A stretch of 64,000 nucleotides of DNA, from positions 4,097,501-4,161,500 of the forward strand of contig NZ_JAPEMB010000001.1 of NCBI RefSeq assembly GCF_026343125.1, given 5' to 3'. This stretch comes from Streptomyces sp. NBC_00094 (lineage in GTDB: Bacteria; Actinomycetota; Actinomycetes; Streptomycetales; Streptomycetaceae). Within the stretch, counting starts at the first letter, position 1. Every line of letters begins with the position of its first letter. Under the pieces are notes generated by a model. It was not told the origin of the DNA, ran no database searches, and saw nothing but the letters and a program-made list of their open reading frames with translations. Shown here in pieces: positions 50,703 through 59,865 of this stretch. A program made the translations under genes and the position numbers.

Positions 50703-50758
50703 GCCGTCAGGATGCCGGAGCCGGTATCGCCGGACCAACGAATTGTCGTGAAGGTGTT

Positions 50759-50812
50759 TGATCCACAGCCAAGGCGACTTATCCACAGGCTAGTTGGCGA
50801 TTCTGTGGACAA
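50759..50812. other. Cluster of three DnaA-box-like 9-mers
   Basis: TGATCCACA (50759-50767), TTATCCACA (50779-50787) and, on the other strand, TGTGGACAA (50804-50812, i.e. TTGTCCACA). The last is the ideal Streptomyces DnaA box, the second fits the consensus and the first has one mismatch. All lie within 54 bases in the gap between kptA and the MerR gene. Confidence 0.65.
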
Positions 50813-50843
50813 CACGGCGACACGTACCGGCACATCGGGCACG

Positions 50844-51785
50844 TTAGCCCGTTATGTGCTGATTCGAGGCAAGGGTGTCCAATGTTCTCTTGTGGAGCTC
50901 TCGTTCGGTGGCTGCCATGACGAAGGCCGCCACCGACTCCGCGCCGACCAGGTTCTGTACGGCCCGGATCGTGTCGGCCGGCAGGGTCACCGCGCGGGGC
51001 TCGTCGTCCTTCGCCGGCGGGGTGTCGGGGGACAGATGGAGCTGGAGGTGCCGGGTGGCCAGCAGGCGCATCGCCCGGGCCAGTTCGGCGTCCACTGTCT
51101 GCTGGGCGAGCGGCCGGAGCCGCCGCACCATCGTCGCCGCCTCGGCGGCGTCCGCGTCCGTCGGCGGCCGGTGCTCCAGGTAGCGCGCGAAGACGTGCTC
51201 GGTCGTGAACTCCAGGAACCGTGAGGCGATGTGCTCGACCTGGTCGCGAAGCTCCCGCAAGTGCCCGGTGATCGCGGGGAGCGGGACCCCCGCCGCGTAC
51301 AACTCGACCGCCACGGCGAGCTCTTGCGGGCTCGGTACGAGGTACTCCTCCGCCTCCCGGTCGGGGAGCCGTTCCAGTACGCCGAGCTCCACGGCCTCCC
51401 GGATGGCGTCCTCGTCCGGTGTGCCGCCGAAGCGGGCGTCCAGCTCCGCCCGGGAGATCCGGTCTGCCTCCTCGTCGGTCCACGGCCCGTGGACCTCCGC
51501 GACCAGGCCGAGTACCCCGCCGAGGCCCCGGCCGGTGTCCCAGGCCTCCAGGAGCTCCTTGATCGAGGCCAGGGTGTAGCCGCGGTCGAGGAGGTCGGCG
51601 ATCTGCCGCAGCCGGGCGAGGTGCGCGTCCCCGTACACGTTGGACCTGCCGCGCCGCTCGGGGCGGGGCAGCAGACCGCGGTCCTGGTAGGCGCGGATCG
51701 TCCGGACCGTGGCCCCGCTGTGGTGCGCGAGATCCTCGATCCGGTACTCCGGCTGTGCTGACTGCTCGGACAAACCCGCTCCCAC
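50844..51785 (-). CDS. MerR-family transcriptional regulator
   Basis: A 313-residue MerR regulator, larger than average. The N-terminal HTH reads YRIEDLAHHSGATVRTIRAYQDRGLLPRPERRGRSNVYGDAHLARL in consecutive parts, followed by a dimerisation helix and a ~200-residue C-terminal ligand region with long helices. No metal-binding Cys is seen. The start is uncertain: GTG at 51785 or TTG at 51773; the frame continues further upstream, but that part is low-complexity and does not look coding. A DnaA-box cluster sits downstream of its stop. Confidence 0.85.
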   Translation of the reverse strand: MGAGLSEQSAQPEYRIEDLAHHSGATVRTIRAYQDRGLLPRPERRGRSNVYGDAHLARLRQIADLLDRGYTLASIKELLEAWDTGRGLGGVLGLVAEVHGPWTDEEADRISRAELDARFGGTPDEDAIREAVELGVLERLPDREAEEYLVPSPQELAVAVELYAAGVPLPAITGHLRELRDQVEHIASRFLEFTTEHVFARYLEHRPPTDADAAEAATMVRRLRPLAQQTVDAELARAMRLLATRHLQLHLSPDTPPAKDDEPRAVTLPADTIRAVQNLVGAESVAAFVMAATERELHKRTLDTLASNQHITG

Positions 51786-52032
51786 CGACCGCTTCCCGCC
51801 CCCCGTCGCGGCGAGGCCCCTCCTGGGAGGGATCGTACGACCGCCGGCCCTCCCCCGTTCCCCCGCGTGCGACATCCACGGACGGCACGACACCCACGGC
51901 CGTCCCTGCCCACACAGCCGCCCCGGCCTAAGCGACGGCCCTGCCGACACGGCCGATCCCGCGTAGGCGACGGCCCCGCCCACACGGCCGCCCCCGCCCA
52001 CACGGCCGCCCCTGCCCACACGGCCGCCCCGC

Positions 52033-53850
52033 CTACGCGGGCGGCTGCCAGCGGGCGAACGCCCGCAGTGTGCCCGGGCTCAGCCGGGAGAGCGCGTGGA
52101 TGCCCCGGGCCTCGGGGGTCACCGGGACGACGGCCCGGTCGTGCAGGACGGCCCCCAGGATCGCGTCCGCGACCTTCTCCGGCGGATAGTTCCGCAGGCC
52201 GTAGAGCCGGGACGCCTTCTTCTGTCGCCGCTTCTCCTCCGCCGCGTCCGTGACGCCCGCGAACCGCGTGGTCGCGGTGATGCCGGTGTTGACGATGCCG
52301 GGGCAGATCGCGGACACCCCGATGCCCTGGTCGGCCAGCTCGGCACGCAGGCACTCGCTGAGCATCAGCACCGCCGCCTTCGACGTGCTGTACGCGGGCA
52401 GGGCCCGGGACGGCTGGAAGGCCGCGGCGGACGCGGTGTTCACGATGTGGCCGCCCTGGCCGCGCGCCGTCATCTGCGCCCCGAATATCCGGCACCCGTG
52501 GATCACGCCCCACAGGTTGACGTCGAGGACCCGCTTCCACTCCTCGCTCGTCGTCTCGAAGAACGAGCCCGTGAGCCCGATGCCCGCGTTGTTGACGAGG
52601 ACGTCGACGATCCCGTACTCGCTCGCCACCTTCGCGGCCAGCTTCTCCATCGCCTGCTCGTCGGCGACGTCGACGGTCTCGCCCCAGGCCTCGGGTGCGC
52701 CGATCAGCCGGGCCATCCCGGCCGTACGGGCAGCGCCCTCGGTGTCCCGGTCCACGGCCACGACCCGGGCGCCGGCCTCCGCGAAGGCGAAGGCGGTGGC
52801 CCGCCCGATGCCGCTGGCCGCCCCGGTCACCAGGACCAGCTGCCCGCCGAACCGCTCCGCGTACTCCGGCTTCACCCCGCTCTTCGCCGCCGTCGAGGCG
52901 ACAGGACGGCGAAGACCTGACGCCTTGGCCGCCGGTTCCTCGTTGGCCCGGACGAACTCGGCGATCCAGGCCGAAAGCTGGTCCGGCCGGGTGCGCGGCA
53001 CCCAGTGCTTGGCGGGCAGCGTGCGCCGGGTCAGGTCCGGCACCCAGGTGCCCAGGTCGTCGTAGAGCCGCTCGGAGAGGAAGGCGTCACCGGTCGGCGT
53101 GATCAGCTGCACGGGCACGTGCGCGAACGCGTCGGGGCGCGGCCTGCCGAGACGGGCGCGGACGTTGTCCCGGTAGAGCCAGGCGCCGTGGGCCGCGTCG
53201 TTCGGCAGGGAGGGCGTCGGGTAGTCGCCGGCCGGGACCTTCTCGACCCGCTCCAGGATCCTCGGCCAGCGCTTGCCGAGCGGCCCGCGCCAGGCGAGCT
53301 CCGGCAGCACGGGGGTGTGCAGCATGTACACGTACCAGGACTTGGTGCCCTGGCCGAGGAGCTGGCCGACCCGGCGGGGGGTCGGCCGGGCCATCCGCTG
53401 CTTGATCCAGTGCCCGAAGTGGTCGAGGCTCGGCCCCGACATCGAGGTGAAGGAGGCGACCCGTCCCTCGGTGCGCGCGACGGTGGCGAACTCCCAGGAC
53501 TGCACCGAGCCCCAGTCGTGGCCGACGAGGTGGACCGGGCGGTCCGGGCTGACGGCGTCGGCGACCGCGAGGAAGTCGTCCGTCAGCTTCTCCAGGGTGA
53601 AGCCGCCGCGCAGTGGGGCCGGTGCCGTGGACCGGCCGTGGCCCCGGACGTCGTACAGCACCACGTGGAACTCCTCGGCCAGCCGGTTCGCGACCTCCGA
53701 CCAGACCTCCTTGGAGTCCGGGTAGCCGTGCACGAGCACCACGGTCGGCCGGGCCGTGTCGCCGAGCTCGGCGACGCACAGCTCGATCCCGCCCGTGTGG
53801 ACCCACCGCTCCCGCGCGCCCTTGAGCCCCGAGCCCTTGAGCCCTGCCAT
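52033..53850 (-). CDS. EphD-like alpha/beta-hydrolase-SDR fusion
   Basis: A 605-residue two-domain protein like mycobacterial EphD. Residues ~15-290 are an epoxide-hydrolase-type alpha/beta hydrolase (VLVHGYPDSKEVW oxyanion loop, GHDWGSVQSW with the nucleophile Asp). Residues ~320-580 are an SDR with TGAASGIGRATAF cofactor loop, NNAGIGLTG and the catalytic YSTSK. Roles proposed for EphD include lipid epoxide processing; here the substrate is unknown. It starts directly at the stop of the upstream M24 gene (ATGA overlap), so the two are coupled. Confidence 0.9.
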   Translation of the reverse strand: MAGLKGSGLKGARERWVHTGGIELCVAELGDTARPTVVLVHGYPDSKEVWSEVANRLAEEFHVVLYDVRGHGRSTAPAPLRGGFTLEKLTDDFLAVADAVSPDRPVHLVGHDWGSVQSWEFATVARTEGRVASFTSMSGPSLDHFGHWIKQRMARPTPRRVGQLLGQGTKSWYVYMLHTPVLPELAWRGPLGKRWPRILERVEKVPAGDYPTPSLPNDAAHGAWLYRDNVRARLGRPRPDAFAHVPVQLITPTGDAFLSERLYDDLGTWVPDLTRRTLPAKHWVPRTRPDQLSAWIAEFVRANEEPAAKASGLRRPVASTAAKSGVKPEYAERFGGQLVLVTGAASGIGRATAFAFAEAGARVVAVDRDTEGAARTAGMARLIGAPEAWGETVDVADEQAMEKLAAKVASEYGIVDVLVNNAGIGLTGSFFETTSEEWKRVLDVNLWGVIHGCRIFGAQMTARGQGGHIVNTASAAAFQPSRALPAYSTSKAAVLMLSECLRAELADQGIGVSAICPGIVNTGITATTRFAGVTDAAEEKRRQKKASRLYGLRNYPPEKVADAILGAVLHDRAVVPVTPEARGIHALSRLSPGTLRAFARWQPPA

Positions 53851-54695
53851 CAGACCGCCCCCTCGTTCCAGCGCCGCACGTGCGGCAGATCGTCGTCCAG
53901 CCAGAACGCGCTCTGCTCGGGGTCCTTCGAGTCGGTGACGACCAGGATCTCCTCGAACTTCGCGCCCGTCCCCCGGAACCCGAGGTGCGGCTCGACCGCC
54001 CACAACCCTGGCACGGGCGGGTGGTCGGAGAACGTGTAGGGCGACCAGAGCGGCGACCAGCCGTCCCGGTGGCCGTGGACCGCGTCGCTCGCCAGGCCCT
54101 TGATCGCCTGGGTGCCGAAGCCGAAGAGCGTCGGTGACCAGCGGCGCTCCTTCACCCGGTCGATCTTGTGGGCGATGACGCCGAAGGGGTAGGCGCGGTG
54201 CCGGTTCGCGTACCCCTGGCGGACCATGAGCCGGTCCACGTCCTCGTATATCTCGCGCAGCGTGCGGCGCTCGCGCACCTCGCGCAGGATCAGCTCGCGG
54301 TGGTCCCGGAGGTCGGCGAGCAGCTTGTCGTGCAGGGGGTTGAGCCCCAGGCAGCCGCTGTAGCCGATGTCGGCGGTGTGCCCCTTGTAGACCGGCGCCA
54401 TGTCGAGGATGAACGGCATCCCCGCCTCAAGGCGCCGGTTCGTCGGGAAGAACTGCAGGGGGATCTTGAAGTCCACGAAGGCCGTGCGGTCCCCGAACCA
54501 GGCGAACGGCCGGTGGAACCAGTCCCGCACCCCGCGCTCGTACAACCACTCCCGCTGCATCCGGGCGGCCTCCCGCTCGGTCACCCCCGGCCTGAGCTGC
54601 GCCGCGACGGCTTCCGCGCACTCGTAGGAGAGCCGCTGCACTTCCCTGAACCCCCGCAGCTCCGCGGAGAGTTCGCCTGTCACTGCTGAGCCCAT
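53850..54695 (-). CDS. M24-family (pita-bread fold) metallopeptidase-like protein
   Basis: A 281-residue creatinase/aminopeptidase-P fold protein lacking the N-terminal creatinase domain. Candidate metal ligands are Asp in FILDMAPVYKGHTADIGYSG (two Asp), His in FGVIAHKID, and Glu in WAVEPHLGF and FEEILVV. The set matches the five M24 ligands, so it is probably active as an X-Pro-type dipeptidase or a related hydrolase. Start at 54695 (MGSAVTGELS). It is coupled to the EphD-like gene downstream. Confidence 0.82.
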   Translation of the reverse strand: MGSAVTGELSAELRGFREVQRLSYECAEAVAAQLRPGVTEREAARMQREWLYERGVRDWFHRPFAWFGDRTAFVDFKIPLQFFPTNRRLEAGMPFILDMAPVYKGHTADIGYSGCLGLNPLHDKLLADLRDHRELILREVRERRTLREIYEDVDRLMVRQGYANRHRAYPFGVIAHKIDRVKERRWSPTLFGFGTQAIKGLASDAVHGHRDGWSPLWSPYTFSDHPPVPGLWAVEPHLGFRGTGAKFEEILVVTDSKDPEQSAFWLDDDLPHVRRWNEGAV

Positions 54696-54802
54696 GCCAT
54701 CCGCCGTCCCGTGTGAGCGCCCGATCGCACTACGCGTCCGTAACTTGACACCGATGAATGTGACAATGCTCGGCGGCTGAGTCAAGAGGTCGGACGCCGG
54801 CC

Positions 54803-54835
54803 TGTGGAAAAGGTCGGGGCAGGGCCTGTGGAAAC
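54803..54835 (-). other. Two weak DnaA-box-like 9-mers
   Basis: TGTGGAAAA (54803-54811) and TGTGGAAAC (54827-54835), read on the minus strand as TTTTCCACA and GTTTCCACA, lie in the divergent gap between the M24 and ABC genes. Each has one or two mismatches to the Streptomyces consensus. Confidence 0.3.
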
Positions 54836-54912
54836 AACTTTCGTCGCGACTCCCTTACGGGCTTGTACTCCTCTGGTCGGAGAAGGATCGAGCCGTTGGG
54901 CTGACGACCGCT

Positions 54913-55911
54913 GTGGCGCGCACCACTACCGTCGACAACGTGACTGTGATCGCGACCGAAAGCCTCAGCAAGCGGTTCCCCCGGGTGACCGCTCTTGACC
55001 GGCTCTCCCTGGACATCGGGCCCGGTGTGACCGGACTCGTGGGTGCCAACGGAGCCGGCAAGTCCACCATGATCAAGATCCTGCTCGGACTCTCCCCCGC
55101 CACGGAGGGCCGCGCCGAGGTGCTCGGCCTCGACGTCAGCACCTCCGGCGCCCGGATCCGCGAGCAGGTCGGCTACATGCCGGAGCACGACTGCCTGCCC
55201 CCCGACGTCTCGGCCACCGAGTTCGTCGTCCACATGGCGCGGATGTCGGGCCTGCCCGCGACCGCCGCCAGGGAGCGGACCGCCGACACCCTCCGCCACG
55301 TCGGCCTGTACGAGGAGCGCTACCGCCCCATCGGCGGCTACTCGACGGGCATGAAGCAGCGGGTGAAGCTCGCGCAGGCCCTGGTCCACGACCCGAAGCT
55401 GGTCCTCCTCGACGAGCCGACCAACGGCCTCGACCCGGTCGGCCGCGACGAGATGCTCGGACTGATCCGGCGCGTCTGGACCGACTTCGGCATCTCCGTC
55501 CTCGTGACCTCGCACCTCCTGGGCGAGCTGGAGCGCACCTGCGACCACGTCGTCGTCATCGACGGCGGTCAGCTGCTCCGCTCCAGCTCCACCAGCGACT
55601 TCACCCGGATCACCACGACGCTCGCGGTCGAGGTCACCGACTCCGACACCCACCCCGACGGCACGGCGGCGCTCCGCGCGGCCCTCACCGACGCCGGCGT
55701 GACGCTCCACGCGGGTGTCGAGGACGGCCTGCCCGGCGCCGGCCACATCCTGCTCCTGGAGGCGGCCGGCGAGGAGACGTACGACCTCGTGCGGGACACC
55801 GTCGCCGGTCTCGGCCTCGGACTCGTCCGCATGGAGCAGCGCCGCCACCACATCGCCGAGGTCTTCCGGCCCGAGACGCCCCCGCGGCACGAGGAGGTGC
55901 CGGCCCGATGA
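54913..55911 (+). CDS. ABC transporter ATP-binding protein 1
   Basis: A 332-residue ABC ATPase. Walker A GANGAGKST, signature YSTGMKQRVKLAQAL, Walker B LVLLDEPTNGLDP and the H-loop VLVTSHLLGEL are intact; the last 90 residues are a variable C-terminal domain. It heads a four-gene operon of two ATPase/permease pairs and overlaps its permease gene by 4 bases. The drug or lipid substrate is unknown. GTG at 54913 is used; a second GTG at 54940 is possible. Confidence 0.9.
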   Translation: MARTTTVDNVTVIATESLSKRFPRVTALDRLSLDIGPGVTGLVGANGAGKSTMIKILLGLSPATEGRAEVLGLDVSTSGARIREQVGYMPEHDCLPPDVSATEFVVHMARMSGLPATAARERTADTLRHVGLYEERYRPIGGYSTGMKQRVKLAQALVHDPKLVLLDEPTNGLDPVGRDEMLGLIRRVWTDFGISVLVTSHLLGELERTCDHVVVIDGGQLLRSSSTSDFTRITTTLAVEVTDSDTHPDGTAALRAALTDAGVTLHAGVEDGLPGAGHILLLEAAGEETYDLVRDTVAGLGLGLVRMEQRRHHIAEVFRPETPPRHEEVPAR

Positions 55912-56819
55912 GCACCCAACCGCCCCAGCCCTCCCAGGCCGCTCCCGACACGACGCAGATCCACAACATCGGCTACCGGTCCTACGACGGCCCGCGCCTC
56001 GGCCGGGCCTACGCGCGCCGGTCGCTCTTCTCGCAGTCCCTGCGCGGTGCCTACGGCCTCGGCCGCAGCGCCAAGTCGAAGGTGCTGCCGATGCTGCTCT
56101 TCGCGGTGATGTGCGTCCCGGCGCTGATCATCGTCGCGGTCGCGGTGGTCGGGAAGCAGTCCAAACTCTCGATCGAGTACACGCAGTACGCGATCTACCT
56201 CCAGGTCGTCATCAGCATCTACCTGGCCTCGCAGGCACCGCAGTCCGTCTCCCGGGACCTCCGGTTCCGGACGGTGCCGCTGTACTTCTCCCGCCCCATC
56301 GAGCGCGCGGACTACGTCCTCGCCAAGTTCGGCGCGATGGCCTCGGCGCTCTTCGTCCTGACCGCGTCGCCGCTGCTGATCCTGTGGATCGGCTCGCTGC
56401 TCGCCAAGATGGACTTCGCCGAGCAGACCAAGATGTTCGGCCAGGGGCTCGTCTCCGTGGCGCTGCTCTCGGTGCTCTTCGGCGGCATCGGGCTCGTCAT
56501 GGCGGCCCTCACCCCGCGCCGCGGCTTCGGCGTCGCCGCCGTGATCGCCGTCCTGACCGTCTCGTACGGGGCGGTCTCCACCCTCATGGGCATCGCCTTC
56601 GCGACGGACAACGCGGGCGCCATCCAGTGGCTCGGCCTCTTCTCGCCGATGACCCTCATCGACGGCGTGCAGAGCGCGTTCCTGGGCGCCCCTCCCGGCT
56701 TCCCCGAACTCGGGGGCCCGAGCACCGGCGCCGGCGTGATCTACGTGCTGGTCGTCCTCGCGCTCATCGCCGGCTCGTACGGCATCCTGATGCGCCGCTA
56801 CCGAAAGGTCGGGCTGTGA
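55908..56819 (+). CDS. ABC-2-type permease 1
   Basis: A 303-residue membrane protein with about six helices, beginning with a Pro/Gln-rich cytoplasmic N-terminus (STQPPQPSQAAPDTTQI). It has the ABC-2 permease pattern of helices separated by short loops (LPMLLFAVMCVPALIIVAVAVV, SALFVLTASPLLILWIGSLLA). It pairs with the preceding ATPase, and its stop overlaps the GTG of the second ATPase. Confidence 0.88.
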   Translation: MSTQPPQPSQAAPDTTQIHNIGYRSYDGPRLGRAYARRSLFSQSLRGAYGLGRSAKSKVLPMLLFAVMCVPALIIVAVAVVGKQSKLSIEYTQYAIYLQVVISIYLASQAPQSVSRDLRFRTVPLYFSRPIERADYVLAKFGAMASALFVLTASPLLILWIGSLLAKMDFAEQTKMFGQGLVSVALLSVLFGGIGLVMAALTPRRGFGVAAVIAVLTVSYGAVSTLMGIAFATDNAGAIQWLGLFSPMTLIDGVQSAFLGAPPGFPELGGPSTGAGVIYVLVVLALIAGSYGILMRRYRKVGL

Positions 56820-57727
56820 CCACGCTCCACATCGACCACGTCTCCCGCTGGTTCGGAAACGTCGTGGCCGTGAACGACGTCACGATGACGGTGGGCCCGG
56901 GTGTCACCGGCCTCCTCGGCCCGAACGGCGCCGGGAAGTCCACCCTGATCAACATGATGGGTGGCTTCCTCGACCCCTCCACGGGCAGCGTCACGCTCGA
57001 CGGCGAGACGATCTGGGGGAACGAGTCGGTCTACCGGCAGATCGGTGTCGTCCCCGAGCGGGAGGCGATGTACGACTTCCTCACGGGACGCGAGTTCGTC
57101 GTGGCCAACGCGGAGCTCCAGGGCCTCGGCGACAAGGAGGCCCAGGAGGCCCTCGCCACGGTCGAGATGGAGTACGCCCAGGACCGGAAGATCTCCACGT
57201 ACAGCAAGGGCATGCGGCAGCGCGTGAAGATGGCCTCGGCCCTCGTGCACCAGCCGTCCGTGCTCCTCCTCGACGAGCCGTTCAACGGCATGGACCCGCG
57301 CCAGCGCATGCAGCTGATGGACCTGCTGCGGCGGATGGGCGCGGAGGGCCGCACCGTCCTGTTCTCCTCGCACATCCTGGAGGAGGTCGAGCAGCTCGCC
57401 TCCCACATCGAGGTGATCGTGGCCGGGCGCCACGCGGCCTCCGGTGACTTCCGCAAGATCCGCCGGCTCATGACGGACCGGCCGCACCGCTACCTCGTCC
57501 GCTCCAGCGACGACCGGGCGCTGGCCGCCGCGCTGATCGCCGACCCGTCCACGGCCGGCATCGAGGTCGACCAGGTGGAGGGCGGACTGCGCGTCCAGGC
57601 GGTGGACTTCGGGCGGTTCACGGAGCTTCTGCCGAGGGTCGCGAAGGAGCGGGGGATCCGTCTCCTGACGGTCTCGCCTTCGGACGAGTCCCTCGAATCG
57701 GTCTTCTCGTACCTCGTCGCGGCCTGA
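56816..57727 (+). CDS. ABC transporter ATP-binding protein 2
   Basis: A 303-residue ABC ATPase closely related to the first: Walker A GPNGAGKST, signature YSKGMRQRVKMASAL, Walker B VLLLDEPFNGMDP, H-loop VLFSSHILEEV. It starts at a GTG within the end of the upstream permease gene. It works with the permease encoded 15 bases downstream. Confidence 0.9.
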   Translation: MTTLHIDHVSRWFGNVVAVNDVTMTVGPGVTGLLGPNGAGKSTLINMMGGFLDPSTGSVTLDGETIWGNESVYRQIGVVPEREAMYDFLTGREFVVANAELQGLGDKEAQEALATVEMEYAQDRKISTYSKGMRQRVKMASALVHQPSVLLLDEPFNGMDPRQRMQLMDLLRRMGAEGRTVLFSSHILEEVEQLASHIEVIVAGRHAASGDFRKIRRLMTDRPHRYLVRSSDDRALAAALIADPSTAGIEVDQVEGGLRVQAVDFGRFTELLPRVAKERGIRLLTVSPSDESLESVFSYLVAA

Positions 57728-57741
57728 AAGGAGCCTGACCG

Positions 57742-58461
57742 ATGTACAACCCCACAGTCGCCCGGCTCACCTACCGGGCCCTTCTCGGCCGCCGGCGGGC
57801 GATGATCCTCTTCCTGCTCCCCGCCCTGCTGGTGCTCATCGCGGCGGCGGTCCGCGCGTTCAACGGGGCGGACGACCAGGTCGCCGCCGACGTCCTGGGC
57901 GGCTTCGCGCTGGCCACGATGGTGCCGCTGATCGGTGTGATCGCCGGGACGGGCGCGATCGGGCCGGAGATCGACGACGGCTCGATCGTCTATCTGCTGT
58001 CCAAGCCGGTGAAGCGGTCCTCGATCATCTTCACGAAGCTCATCGTGGCGATCGCCGTGACCATGGTCTTCTCCGCGGTGCCGACCTTCGTCGCCGGATT
58101 CATCCTCAACGGCAACGGCCAGCAGGTCGCGGTCGCGTACACGGTGGCGGCCCTGGTGGCCTCCATCGCCTACAGCGCCCTGTTCCTGCTGCTCGGCACG
58201 GTCAGCCGGCACGCCGTGGTCATCGGCCTCGTCTACGCGCTGGTCTGGGAGACCCTCTTCGGCTCCCTGATCTCCGGCGCGAAGACCCTGAGCGTCCAGC
58301 AGTGGTCGCTCGCCCTCGCGGAGAAGGTCACCGGCGACGGCCTGATCGACTCCGAGGTCGGACTCACCACGGCGACCGTCCTCCTCGTGGCGGTCACGGT
58401 CGCGGCGACCTGGTTCGCCGGCCACAAGCTGCGGACGCTGACCCTGGCGGGCGAGGAGTAG
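57742..58461 (+). CDS. ABC-2-type permease 2
   Basis: A 239-residue membrane protein with about six helices (MILFLLPALLVLIAAAVRAF, FALATMVPLIGVIAGTGAIG, SIIFTKLIVAIAVTMVFSAVP and others). It completes the second ATPase/permease pair. A perfect hairpin after its stop ends the operon. Confidence 0.87.
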   Translation: MYNPTVARLTYRALLGRRRAMILFLLPALLVLIAAAVRAFNGADDQVAADVLGGFALATMVPLIGVIAGTGAIGPEIDDGSIVYLLSKPVKRSSIIFTKLIVAIAVTMVFSAVPTFVAGFILNGNGQQVAVAYTVAALVASIAYSALFLLLGTVSRHAVVIGLVYALVWETLFGSLISGAKTLSVQQWSLALAEKVTGDGLIDSEVGLTTATVLLVAVTVAATWFAGHKLRTLTLAGEE

Positions 58462-58513
58462 GCCCAGGGAGCGGGACGACCCGGCGGCGGTACGACTCCG
58501 AGGGTCGTCGCCC

Positions 58514-58540
58514 CGGCTCCGGGAGGCCCTCCCGGAGCCG
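58514..58540. terminator. Bidirectional hairpin between ABC operon and MFS gene
   Basis: A perfect 13-base inverted repeat (CGGCTCCGGGAGG/CCTCCCGGAGCCG) separated by one base lies between two convergent genes. Confidence 0.85.
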
Positions 58541-58557
58541 CCCCGCCCCGCCCACCG

Positions 58558-59865
58558 TCAGACCGTGCGGTCCCGGGCCGCGAGGAGCCCCACGGCGAGG
58601 GCCGCCGCGCAGACACCCAGGACCAGGGCGATCGGCAGGGTCCAGGAGCCGGTGGCCTGATGCAGGGCGCCGGCGGCCAGCGGCCCCGCCGCCGCGACCA
58701 GATAGCCGACGGTCTGCGCCATCCCGGACAGCCGGGACGCGGTCACCGCGTCCCCCGAGCGCAGCACGATCAAGGTCAGGGCGAGGCCCAGCGCACCGCC
58801 CTGGCCGACCCCGAGCAGCGCCGCCCAGAGCCAGGCGCCCTCGGCCGGCGCGACGAGCAGACCGGTGTATCCGGCCGCGACCAGCATCGTGACCAGGACG
58901 ATCAGCCGGCCCTGGCTCCGCGTCCTCCCCGCGAGCAGCGGCACCGCGAAGGCGCCCACGATCTGGGTCAGGGTGTTGAAGGCGAAGATCACCCCGGCGG
59001 CGGAGCGGCTCATCCCGTGGTCGGTGAAGATCGTCGGCAGCCAGGCGATCAGGACGTAGGACCAGAGCGACTGGCAGCTCATGAACAGGGTCACCTGCCA
59101 GGCCAGCGGCGAGCGCCAGACGTTCACCCGGCGGGCGCTGCCGGCCGGGACGGCCCGTACCTCGTGCCCCGTAAGCCCCCTGCCGATCACCACCTGCGGC
59201 AGCCAGGCCACCGCCGCGACCACGGCGAGCAGCGACCAGAAGCCGAGCGAGGCCTGCCAGCCACCACCGAGGGCCTCCTCCAGCGGCACCGCGGCCGCCG
59301 CCGCCACCGTCGCGCCCGCGATCATCGCGCCCGTGTAGACGGAGGTCATCGCCGCGGCCCGGTCCGGGAAGTCCCGCTTGATCAGCCCCGGCATCAGCAC
59401 GTTGAGCAGGGCGATCCCGGTGCCCACGAGGATCCCGCCGGCGTACAGCGCGTACCCGGACGGCAGGACGCGCGCGAGGATGCCGACGGCGAGCAGGAGG
59501 AGCGCGGCGAACAGCACCCGCTCGGCGCCGAAGCGGCGCCCCAGCCACGGCGCGACCAGCGCGCCCAGGCCCAGGAAGAGCACCGGGACCGAGGTGACGA
59601 GCGAGCTCGCCGTCGACGAGAGACCGAGGTCGGCGGAGATCTCGCCGACCAGCGGCGCCACGCTCGCCAGCGCGGCCCGCATGTTCAGCGAGGCCAGCAC
59701 GATCCCGACGAGGAGCACCACCGGGTGCGTGAGCAGCGCCCGCCGGGCCGCCACCCCTTCGGCGGCCGGGGCACGGACCCCGGCCTCGACGTCGGCCGGC
59801 ACGCGCGCCGGCACCGCGACGGAAGCCCCGCGGCCCTCGTCCGCCGTCCGTATCTCGGCGCTCAC
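58558..59865 (-). CDS. CynX/NimT-type MFS transporter
   Basis: A 435-residue MFS protein with 12 helices after a ~40-residue cytoplasmic N-terminus. It shows LASLNMRAALASVAPLVGEI and LGARFGAERVLF-like RRFGAERVLFAALLL, the pattern of cyanate/nitroimidazole-related CynX/NimT carriers. The substrate is not known. The GTG start at 59865 overlaps the stop of the upstream FadR-type regulator by 4 bases, so the regulator probably controls this operon. Confidence 0.87.
   Translation of the reverse strand: MSAEIRTADEGRGASVAVPARVPADVEAGVRAPAAEGVAARRALLTHPVVLLVGIVLASLNMRAALASVAPLVGEISADLGLSSTASSLVTSVPVLFLGLGALVAPWLGRRFGAERVLFAALLLLAVGILARVLPSGYALYAGGILVGTGIALLNVLMPGLIKRDFPDRAAAMTSVYTGAMIAGATVAAAAAVPLEEALGGGWQASLGFWSLLAVVAAVAWLPQVVIGRGLTGHEVRAVPAGSARRVNVWRSPLAWQVTLFMSCQSLWSYVLIAWLPTIFTDHGMSRSAAGVIFAFNTLTQIVGAFAVPLLAGRTRSQGRLIVLVTMLVAAGYTGLLVAPAEGAWLWAALLGVGQGGALGLALTLIVLRSGDAVTASRLSGMAQTVGYLVAAAGPLAAGALHQATGSWTLPIALVLGVCAAALAVGLLAARDRTV

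Noticed and set aside
54745..54773. Canonical -35 TTGACA promoter for the ABC operon
   Set aside because: TTGACA is present at 54745-54750, but no acceptable -10 lies 16-18 bases downstream.
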